Shown here: in pieces, positions 1 through 12,100 of the stretch | Layout: each line of letters opens with the position of its first letter | How positions within the stretch are numbered: position 1 is the stretch's first letter | NCBI RefSeq assembly: GCF_000524195.1 | Contig: NW_020170386.1 | Location: forward strand, 954,105-1,018,104 | Reading direction: 5' to 3' | DNA: 64,000 nt | Source of the DNA: Echinococcus granulosus | Taxonomy: Eukaryota; Platyhelminthes; Cestoda; Cyclophyllidea; Taeniidae | Position numbers and translations under genes: made by a program | Notes under the pieces: generated by a model | Seen by the model: only the letters and a program-made list of their open reading frames with translations | The model's database searches: none | Told to the model about the DNA's origin: nothing

Positions 1-83
1 CCTCATAAAAGTGTTAAATAGATATTAGAGCCACAGAGGCAATGTTAAGCTAAAAAAAGCACTTCACCTGCAAAAGTGCTTAC

Positions 84-197
84 ATAGGCATCACACCTGA
101 TATGCCTAAATTGCAGTATCGATTCTGTTTCTTCCACGGAAACAATTCGCGACTACTTGGCACAGTCACTCTAGGCTTCCGCGGCTCCGGCTGGGAC
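84..197 (-). CDS. Probable IF gene exon 8 (tail)
   Basis: The acceptor GTTTGTGAAG at 198 opens an exon whose phase fits the donor at 517. It would encode SQPEPRKPRVTVPSSREL and then a Lys/Asn-rich stretch. A possible donor (GTAAGC) follows at 83. It contains no recognised domain; support is only phase, splice sites and composition. Confidence 0.4.
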
Positions 198-3100
198 CTT
201 CACAAACGCACACAATAACTTAAAATGCTCTAACATGCATTCTTGTAGACACCTTTTTTAATGTTCTTTCATAAATACGAAACACTTTGTTGAAAAAAGG
301 TGTCATAAATATTTAGGTAAAAATAGCAAACATTTTGACGGATCATTCGTGTTCTGATTGCACACTACTTGCGCCGAATGCTCCAGTTTTCCAAAAGTTG
401 CATTATCTTTTGCAAACCCATATCATCCGCGACAATCAGAAGGTGATTCATGTTAAGGATAATGCTTTTCCACGTTTAATAATCAAATATTTAGTGCGCA
501 TTTTGAATGGCACTTACATATCCGAGCTAGATATAGGAGGAATTACTCGTCTTTGGGGACTCATGCTGGAAGGTCGTGGTTTAGATAGGACTTCTCGCGA
601 AGATCGAGTTCTATTAGTCGGGCCACAGACGTTCTCCCTAACATCTCCTCTACTGCCACCGCTGAGAATGCCTCCCTGGGCATCAAGCAGACGTCCGTAA
701 GCTGCAATCTCTCCCTCCAGGTTTAACTTCACATCCATGAGGGCCGCCATCTCGCTGTGTGCCTTCGCTAACGCTTCCTCTGCTGCCTCCCTCTCCTTCG
801 CTGACTCTGTCAACTCAGCTTCGATGCGTCGGCGTAGTTCCTCCGCTTCGGTCGACACGTCACGCATCGCCTTCTCCAGATAGGCGTTCTGAGGGTATCA
901 TAGGGCTATACTTATGCATAAACCCTCAAATTTACACTTTCCAACCATTCAAGTCTAGCTTGTATATAGAGTGCCTTCAAAAATTCGTAGTTTCATTCTA
1001 CTGCTCCTTCCATTTATGACTGTGAACACAAATCGAGTTTGAAACAAGGCATAAAATCAAAACGCACTATTTAACGCCGCCAAATCGAACTGTCCTGTTG
1101 TGTTTTCAGATCTTAAAAAGAATTCCCCTCTCTTTATTTCCGTAATGATATTATACGTAGTCAATGTTCTTCGCAGATATTAACCATACTTTGATATACA
1201 CAGAGTCTGCTTTTTTATTTCCCCTGTAGATACCTGAGCAAAAAAATTGAGCCATTTGCTAGAAAAAAGTGGCTCTGAGATCAATTTTAAGAAAGTATAC
1301 TCTGTACACTTTTTAAATTAACACTGTGTTTTTTCCGATTATGAGCCTCGAATATAGTATTACCAAATAATATTTACTAGCATCATAAGCTAGGAAGATT
1401 TGCTATTTTTCCTATAGCCGGTGATTGGACATTTAAGATTCATTATAGTTATTTGTAAACAGCTTCATGGATCAGATTTATGTTAAATTTAGTAACGGTG
1501 TATTAATATTTTCATGTTTCCTTACCTTTTGCCGATATAGTTTGTTGTCATCGCAAATCTCGGTCATAAAAATGAAGAAGATTTTGGATTTAATTGGGTT
1601 AAGGCTCTAATGGCTTTAGATGTCACTGAAAGAACTATCAAAATCATCAACAGCGCTTGCAGCCAAAATTGCATTTAACCAAATACAACACTATTTTGGA
1701 ATTACTGCAGTGAAGCAAGACTCTATACTCTATTCTGTAAACCAGATGCAAATGGTTTTTCAGCGACTTCAAAGCTTCCATTCAAATGCTGAAGAAGAGT
1801 TCAAATAAAATACTATCAAATTTACAAGTAATGCAGTACCGATGGTAACCCAAGGCCATTAAAAAGCAATATGGCTATAGTTTCAAGGTTTTGGGAGCAA
1901 ATGTTTCCATTAAAGGACCTTGACTTATATCTTAACGAAGACTAAACTTGATGGTTGTAATGCCTGGGATGGCTGATGATAACGTTTCGGTTTGAATTGA
2001 AATTTTACGAAAATATGGAACTGACTGTGCAAGGACATAAGACCATGAAACATGCGTATAATTCTACTTTCCAGGGATTACTGAATTATTTGTGAGACAT
2101 TCCGGGGCTACACATCTGCCCAAATGTCATTCGTACAAACGATGGGAGACTACATATAAAATAAATATCCAAACTCTCTCTCACAAGTAAAAAACGAGTG
2201 AAAGCTGTAAATGACTGATAATTAAGGAAATATTCTTTTAAATAAAAGTAATAAATTGTTCAAAGGGACGTGATGCAAATTTTATGTACAAATATTCAGA
2301 GCGGTGCAATATGGGAATTTCGAGAATTCCAAACTTTACAACCTCATTGGCCATAATGACCTTTCACTAACGGATTGAGTGTTTAGAAAAGGAATGGAAA
2401 AATGGTCATGCAGCACTGATGTCGCTGAACGTTTTATCACCCTCCCCAAGATTAGTGACCATCTTGAAATTTTCCCTATTTGCCAGCACTTAGTATACCA
2501 TGTATCGCTTTTCTGATGAGCAGATTCATATTTAATTTTTATTGCAAACATACCATGCTGTTTCTTTCTTCTTGTTTATCAAAATCCATGTTTAATCATC
2601 ATCATCTTCTTCAGACAAAAATTGTAGTGCGATTTGATTACTCTTTTATCTGCCTTAGTCACTCTTAAATTTAGGGACAATTCGAGCACTAGGTTTATAT
2701 TTCCCTTGCTGCCTTATGTTCTGCGGTCCACATACAATAAAAAATGTAGGATATTTCCTTGTTTAACGGCTCATAATGTTTTAGAAAATACCCGTTGTTT
2801 TGTCATCGTGTGTTTTAATTTTGAAACGGTGATTACAATAGTACCCAGGGTAAAAGCTGGAATATCAGCGTTTTTAATTAATTAACAAGCTCGATAATTT
2901 TTGCACCTTTAAGTTAATAAAAACATAACTAAGTTGTTTGGGTCACTATTGTCACCATTTTTCTATGTATTTGTTTCTTCATAGCCGACCAATTAAATGT
3001 TTTAGCTGGAAAAGCATATCCGCAGTGCAAAAATGTAATCTTTATTGCATCGTTTGGATGATGTCGGAATTCCCAGCGGTTGTAGAATTTGGCGTTGCTT

Positions 3101-6100
3101 ATTTCGATTGGTTGGTTGAATTCATAGAATTTTTATCCGAAGGCATTATTAATCAAGTATTGCCTAGAGCTTGGTCTTTCATTAAGTTATAGACATAGCT
3201 AATTGGAATTCAAACATTAGCAATCACTATTCGTCTTCCTCAGTTACGTCAAGGCTTAAAATTCGTGATAGTTGGGTAAATAAATACTCTTTGATTATTA
3301 GGGCTTTAATTCGAATAGGATCAAACAGTACGGACTTCCACTTCTCTAGGTCAATTCGCTTAGTGTTATTGACTTGTGATTTAGCATTGCAACTTATCAA
3401 AAGAAGATTTTTTTCAACATTTTCTCACTTTTCAATTCGGGTAACACAGATGGTAGCGCGATCGTCACCAAATAACCGAACAAGCAAATTATTACATAAA
3501 GTGGCATGCATATTACCATTTTAAAAGATTGAGATTTAATCGTTTACAAAATTTAACCCTACAATGGAGCAATTTGAAAAACCTGTTAGGATAAAAACAG
3601 TCTACTTGAAAGTGGAGGAATCAAAGACTGGTTTTTTAGAGGCCAATTCACCACCGTGCGACATTTATATTTTCATGTGCGCTGAACGGTTAAAAACAAA
3701 TCCCATTTTACGCGGTATCAAAAGAACATTCAAATCCAGTCATTCATTTGGTTTAGTTTTCTTTCTTTAATGCGAGTTTAGGGTACTTCACGATTGCACT
3801 GAATGGACATGAAGTTAAACAAGAGGCTTTAGAAGCCGTTGCACTCGCGAAACACACAATCGCCAATCAATTGGCGATACTTCACGACTTCTAAAGTTTA
3901 GTATTTTTTGGCAGCTCTCTAGTTATAGGATTTTCAGCCCCATAGACATGTTTTGCCATATGGCAACTTTGAATAGATTGAATCAGTTTCAACTAAGTCT
4001 ATTTCCAGATATCTTTCAGACTTTTGTATTCTTATAATATGGGTAAGCGCGAAGCTAAAATCTACGGAACATTTTCAGACACTGGAACTGATGCAAGTAT
4101 ATTAACAGGTTTATTAGGAAAATTCAGTTATGCATCATGTAGATGATTAAGTACGTTTCTTGGGACTTGGGTTTCCACTATGAATTCGATGTGCAATTGT
4201 CATCATACAGAATGCTGGAAGACGCTATCTGTCTACTTTTGAGTTAGATAATTATTGCACGGGATAATCTTAACTATAACGTTAATGTCAGTACAGTGGG
4301 TCAGGAGTCACCAAGTTAATCACCATCTCCTGCTTAAATGAACCCGTTAATGTGCCTTCATTATGACATCATGTTAGTCGATTTCTTTAATCATTTGAGA
4401 AGAAATAGAAGGCAGACTTGAAGAGAACACATTGTCTCCATACATGTATTCAAGATGATTCCAAATTTAGGGACTTACCTTAGATTGGAGTTGCGCTATC
4501 TGCTCCCGCATACCATCTGAGTTCTGCCTAAGCCTAGAGTTCTCCGACTTGAGAGCGTTGAGCTCAGTCTTCCGCTCTGGATTCACCTTTCCCAGTTCGC
4601 GAAGCTTGAGAAATTCAAACATTTAAGTTGGCCTAGGTTGCATAATAAGAATATGCATCCTTATAATGCTGAAATTTCATGCTGTTTGAAAGCGAAGTCT
4701 TGCTGCGTAGTACTTTATGGTGTTTTTAAGTAGAATTTGTTCACTTTGTAACAAGAACTGAACATTATGGGTTAGGCAACAGAAATGGACGTTTGTGTAA
4801 TGCATTTTTTGGACAGGTCCAAATCTTTGCTTAAGAAATAAAAATGCAAAAGTATTTTGTGAAGTGGTGCATTGCTACGATTTATGGAAGGTTATTTCGG
4901 TAGGTCTACTTATAGGGGCATTTCTTTCAATAGACCTTTGATGATGTAGAACGCAGGTGTAAATCTATGCATATTCACGCATTACATCTTTCATCAGATG
5001 CCTACAGTAAAATTCAATGCATTAAGCAGGTTGGAATATTAGGGATAGGTTTCCAAACAAACACAACTCAAAGTAAATAAAACAACCACCCAAAATACCT
5101 TCAATTTATGAGAAAGTGTAGTTGTAACATAGGAGTAGGGACATTTTTAAGTTGGGATAATAAATTAGAGTCGAAAGAAGTTTAAAACCTGTTTTAACTT
5201 AATTACTTTTAATATTTCATTTTCAGAATTTTCAGTGAATTCTAAAATTTGCTCTTATGACCCATAAAGTGGTTTCCGGATGGATTTCCATAAGGGAATA
5301 AAGCAAGTAACCGAAAAGAGTAATTGAGGACACAAAAAGGCAATATTATAAAGGTCAGAGAGTTTTACTTGGTTTGAGAATGTCCCCGTAATTGTTTAAA
5401 CCTTAGGGTGATAGTAATGTACATCTATATCATTTATTGTTCCGTATTTCAGTTGCTTGTCCTATTCACTTTCCACGAATTTGAATAAATAAACTTTTGT
5501 CTTAACAAATTCAATTAGGGGTGCACGAAGGTTATTAGATGAATATTAATCAAGACTGCCACAATTAAAATGGTTCTTCCTTCCAATTCAGGGACAAAAT
5601 TTAGAGGAATTTTATACCGTATGTTAAATGTCCCGCCTGAACCAAAAATTCTGAAAATGGGAAGGCGTTATTTGATTTTGCGAAAAACATAAAACAACGT
5701 CGACTTTAGTTGTCCTGTAATTGTAAAGTTGCCCTTGAAGATTAGCTGTTCTCCTTCATATACTATCGTCCAAAAATTATTCAAAGTATATTTTTCGCCT
5801 TAAAATTTAATCCAAACTAGGCTAAAAGTAGTTTACTCTTTAATGAAGGTGCCCACAGCCCTCTTAGTACATTTAAAGGCACATGCTTTAGATATTTACA
5901 GACTTTTATTAATTAATTTTTGAAAAACATGACCAATCATTTACTGATGGTTTGCAGGTTTCGCCTTATCAAATGAAAACCAGCCCTTCCATGATAAAAT
6001 TCATTTCGATGTTTCAGTCGAAGTGTCGCTCAAAAATTAGCACGAAAGCTACCTTTTGGTCACGTAACAGCTTTTGAACATAAGTTGTAGTAGTACTTTC

Positions 6101-9100
6101 TTTCATAAGTAGCACCTTAATACTACTTTGAATCTAATAATTTAGGATGAATGAAAAATGGTTGATTCATCTCAAAACAAACGAAAACATTTGACTTTCT
6201 TCCACCATGTATCATATTTAAAAAAGTAATGAAATAAATAATGGTGTTACAGTTTCCTTTTGGCCAAACTAGCACTCACACTGTGTTGGTGCCAGATTCA
6301 GATTAGGACTGTCAATCACTTCCATGCTTTATTTATAGGTTTAGTCACTTGAAATATACATTACTCTGTTTTAAAAGATTGTTGGATTACCGGAGCATTC
6401 TCACATCAATTGTTATGCAGTTTTTGGGTGTTATCATAAATTTTGCTTTTATATCAACAGAGGGTAATGGCTTTATGGAAATTCTGTATGTGAACCGATT
6501 TGGCCCTCATCATAAAGGTGGTGCAGTTAATTAACAAACCTCAAAGAAAAAATTACAGCACAATTAATAAGGGCAATCAACTTTTACCATGTTAATGGGA
6601 GCAGAGATTTTACTGCGTAAAACATTTTGCATCCAATGTACTAGAATTTGATTGCTGCACAGGCAAACATGTTTTTCACCCTTTGATCATTTATAAGAAG
6701 AGGTATCCTTGAGCCTGGAATGCGATAAATTCCTTCCTCTTCTGCTACTTTGTAAGAAAATTACGTATAAGTTTCAGGTCCCTAAAATGCGATAGCCCAA
6801 TACCCTTGGACACTTATCATGATCACTGTCACAATATTGTCTACGAATATTATATACGATAACTCGTAAATCAGCAAAAAATCTGCCTCTTTGGGTCACT
6901 GCTGCGATGGTCAATTATTCAAGTCAAGAGATGCCAATTCTCCAAACGTTTCACCCTGTAGTGAGTCATCAAATTACCTTGAAAGTATGCGTTGAAATCA
7001 ACCTAAGAAATTCCGTCACATTAAGGGTTTTGCCGTTCAAATTTTATTTAGCCCGTCATGCTATCACAGTCTATTTCTACTTCGAGTTGTATCGGACGAA
7101 TGACAAAACTTCTCCTTCGGCTGCTCATTCCACCTAGCTTTCTCAATAAATGACAAGCATAAAATAAAATTTTCATGCTGCAAGTAAAAATGCTTTTGTA
7201 TTAATAAGTCGAACTGTGAGAGTAAACTTTTAATCATAGTGAATAGAAGCAGTTGAACGTTGTTTTAGGTATATGATATTTTGGACTCCTCATCCTTGTA
7301 AATAATTACCGATTTTTATATATTCTTTGGACAGCTGTAAACAAATTTGTCTGGCATCTTTGCAGGCTTTATTTGATGTTATGGAAGTCTAATTGATTTG
7401 AGTTCTTTAAGTCAGTATATGAATGAATAGGCTGCTAAAAAGCATGCTACAAAAGCCCTCTAAGAACGATCTCAATCATGACGAAACGTTAAATTCACGC
7501 AATCACAATCCGTACTCGTAAACTTTTAGCCGACTTCTTGACAATAGAGAGCATTAAAAAATTGAATGCAACGGTTCTTAAGCAACATATTTGCATTTGA
7601 ATGAATATTTCATGATCCACCAACCATACGCTGCGTGACTGTTTCACATAGTGAAATAATAACATAAAACAAACGGGATGTGAAAATAAAATTACCCTCG
7701 CATTGTACATTTCTTCCATATCGACTTTAAGCTTCTCTAGCTGGTCATCGTAACGATTTTGAATGTCATGGACTGCTTGGCTAAGCTCAGTCTGCCACAT
7801 TTCGCGATCACAACCGCGTCCAACTTCATTCAACGTACGGTGCATCTCTCTTATCTCCTCCTGATGGGCCCGACGCATGAAATCAATTTCCTCTCGCAGC
7901 GTTTGCATCTCTGACTGACCAGATATGCGGTTTGCTGTTTCCTCATCCAGATGCTACATAAAATCAACTATATTTTTGTCTTAAGTAGAAGAGAACATAG
8001 AGATGACAAAGTGGAAATAAATTTCCTACTACCTAATGTCTTAGGTGCTTTTAAGAACGTCAAGCAATCCACAAATATACTGATGAAGTATATTATTTTA
8101 AACATGCGCTCCGATATATTTATCTTACCTCATTTTCACATTAACGCCTGCTTTTCATGAAATCTGCATTTAAGAAGTGCAATTTCACATGATACACTAT
8201 TACCCTGTTTTGAGATAGCTTGGCAATCCTTTTGGATGTTATTTCCATAGTTAATCTGAAGTTGCATACAAAATTCCATGCAACTTTTACATGATAAATG
8301 CTGATAAATATGCCTTTCAGTACACAAGGACAACATCCGATGTTGCAGGACGGACTTGGGATAATTTGTCTTCATCTCCCGACTCAGTTCGTTATCAAAT
8401 TATGAAGCGACATACTTCAACTGACCCACATTTTTAAAGCTAAATTTTATTTTGAAATCGGATCTATTGCTTTGCCAACAGCTAACAAAAGGGTGGTTGA
8501 GGAACACACCACAAAAAATGGCGGAGTATAATCACAACAATTTGAGTTTTCCTCTACTATTTTAAGTAAACTGGTACGTTCGGCACCAAGGCTACATATT
8601 TAAATTATTTTCAGCAATAAAATCTATTAGCATTATGTAAGGGCTAGACTTGAGAAAGACCTGTATAAATGCAGCTTTACGAAGGGTAAAAGACATGCAA
8701 GTTAGGTGAAATTTTAAGAAAATCACCACATTTATTTTGTCGGTGTTTCAAACCAGGGTAAGCCTAGTTATTAATAGGAGTTTTAGAAAAGTTAATAAAT
8801 GGTTTTCTAACTTCGAGTCACTTTTAGTGTATAGCAGTGGCAGTGAGCCGAGATAACCCATATAATATTTCATATCTGACTAAAAGGCTTGGAAATTTAC
8901 TATTGAATTAATTTCTGTTTGCTGAAGTCTCATAGAAAAAAGAATGTGAATTAGAAGAACTAAGGATGTTTTCGGCAGGGCATTCATCTGTCATCTACCA
9001 CGCAATTTAATGATAGTCTACTTTTTATTTACCCAAACAATTTACAACCCACAATAAGCTACATTCTGCAACTTACATAAATGCAGAAGTATTCCGAATG

Positions 9101-12100
9101 AAGAAGGTAGCTGTTGACATGATTTCATGACGAAGTAAGTGCTATATTATTTGTTTAGTACTACTTGCATTTATTTTTCTTCATTTTAATAAATGAGCGA
9201 GCTAAAAGAAGTGGATACATTTACGCTTCACTATTTTAGGTGCACATAATCGAAAACTGATTTCGCACGCAAGATAGAGCCGCAGACTACGTGGGGTATG
9301 CAGTTTCATACAACACAGCAGATTACACATTTAACAAGGGATTTCTTTGGCTTTGGTTCCCGTACCACTTTTGCATGCGCTACCATAGCAAATGGCCAAA
9401 TTCTGGACTGACCGCTTTAAATTCTCTTCCAGGTGGTGTCTTGTGATAAGCAACATTATCCCACAGCAGTTGGATTTTGAAATCAAAACTGTCACATTAA
9501 TTTATTGCAGCCTATGTATGCACACAAAGAGAGGATGTTATACCAAGTTAAGCCCTGAATTGCAGTTTGATCTATAATGGTAACTTAAGGACAAGTATGT
9601 GAGGCGCTTTCCTGGTTTGTGTCTGAGATTTCGGTAATGCAACGGCAAGGCAGACCCTGAAAATGATACAACGACTTTTTTGATGTGCCTTCAAAATTTC
9701 CGGTTTTAAACAAGAAGGTTTCACTGAGGCCACATAAGTTCTTTGTTTAATAATAATGGTAGTAAATTTAGGGTTTGCACTGGTAACGTTTTAAATATGA
9801 AGCGCAAAATGACATTTGCTTAGTGCAAATGAACGTAATAGTTGTGCTAGTCAATGGGCTCAGCTATCAAGAATTAAATACCTTAAATCACTCATTCCAT
9901 CGGTTTAACAATGACTTACAGTGCAATAACAAAAACTGATTATCAAATTACTTGATTTTCCAGTTAAAATGGCGTCATTTTATAGTTGAATTCAGCAAAT
10001 AGTTTATATTACCAAAGTTCTTATCTCCCCGTAAATGAAACTAATCAAAACGGTCACATTTCCAGTTCCACCAATTCCTTAGTCAAAACAATTTACAGAT
10101 GAAGCAGAAAAGGTAGGAAAAATTGTGCCACCACGGTTTGAATGAACATTATGTTTGCCAGAATTTAATGAATACGTCATTAAAGAAGTAGTAAAATTAT
10201 TGCATCAGATAAATATGGCGCACCTTGAGGTTCCAAAAATACGCTTTTGATGTTTCAATTGGTTTAAATGGTTCTCAACTAGGTTGTACATTGAAGCATA
10301 ATTTATGGTTAGTCAAAATCTCATCAATTAACTGCAAAGATGAAATCTTTGCAGGTAATGAAAATAACAGAACGGAAAGACTTGCTTGACAAATAGTTTC
10401 ATTATCACGTCGCAACTTTTCAGAATTCATTCTCTCCTTTTCCAGTTCGCTTTCGAGATCACTGAGTTTGCGCTGGAGTGTGCTGAAGTCGCTATCTCGC
10501 TTGTTCATATCGTCAAAAGCCTGTTCTAGTCGTCTTTTTACCTTGTCATTTTCTTGAGTCAGCCTATCCATCCTAAAAGGATCCGAGAAATTTTGTAAGT
10601 TACTAAAGAACTTGCAGTAACATTTTAATTATTGTCTACATCAAGCGGCGTACTGAGCTTCCTGATTCCTGCTAAATTGTTGCAGAGAGAGCAACTTCGC
10701 AAGGCTTTCAGCCTTTTCCCTGTCTGAATCATCTAGAAGTTGCCGAAGTTGTCGCAATTCTCCTTCGTAGATTTCCTTTGTTTTTTCCGATTCAGTCAGC
10801 CAACGGGATTTTAGGTTCGAAATTTCATCCGTTAGTTGTCGATTGCGAGCAGACAAGTAACGCATCTAGACAAGAATAAACATTTTTAGCCTACTTATTC
10901 CAGTATTTTATAGTGTAGTCTTGGTGAGATCCTGCGAAAGATTTTCTATAAACAGCCAGATTCGAACACAGCATTGGTACGAGCTAATTTTATGCTTAAT
11001 ATTTTACGTTGTTTTGAGAAAACTTGCCATTGGTTATGAAAGTGGCTATTCATTACCGAATTTTTACTGTTGCTGTTGACTTTGTGTATAAAATAGCGTC
11101 GGTACGTCAAATAAAATTAGGATTATTTTGACCTGAGCCAGGCTATTTGTTTTACTTTAACTCTATCATGAAAGTGAAACACTTTAATTCATGTTATCTG
11201 TGGAAGCATTAAAAAAACCAGAGAAATCTCTTACTGGTGTCATTATCTTGTTACCATACAACCCACGAGAAATTTAAGCATTACTTGAGACTGTTTTGCA
11301 ATGTGATTAAACTACGTTATCATTGCCACTTCAAAACACGAAATCCATATTATATGGACCCTTGAATGAAGTCGCTCACACAATAAATAAAACTGGTAAT
11401 GATTTAACCTGTTTTAGCCATTCTTCTCAAATATAGTAGAATAGACTTACACCGTCACACATGAGGTTTATTACAATCATGCACCAATCTTGGTTTGGTT
11501 TTAAAATTTTTTATATGTTTAGGAGATTTATTTATATATTCACCGACTTTACTGCAAATTCTCAAGTTAAACTTGACAGTCCTGAGCCATTTCACTGCTT
11601 CACTATTAATTGCTTTCCGGTGTTGGTTATTTATTAAAACAAACATAAGGGGATCCCGTCTGATTCCTTTTTTGCAGTAGACTGTTTTGAGGATTGTGGT
11701 AAGTTTTAGTAGTCAAATCTTAAGATAGTGTCATGACTTTCTCTGCACCTTAGTTTTATGCTATGGTAAGTGCTTTATTGAAAGGGTTGTCTAATGATTA
11801 AAAAACTAAAATACGTAGTAATTTCATTGTTGAACTCCCAGAAAGATTGTTTTTTAGAGGCCAAATATTAAAGCAACTCACTTTATTCCTCATTTTAGCC
11901 TTGATAAGCATGATATACTGCGTATTGCGTGCCAAGAATGCATTATATGGGGACTCGCGTGCTTGTCGCAACTCACGGAACGTAGTCACGACCTTAAGGG
12001 CTTGCGGAATTATGTTCAATGCCGATTTTTAAATTACGGATCTGTTCTATTGACTAAACTACAATTAAACTCCCCATTTCTCCTTAATAGTAATTTTTCT

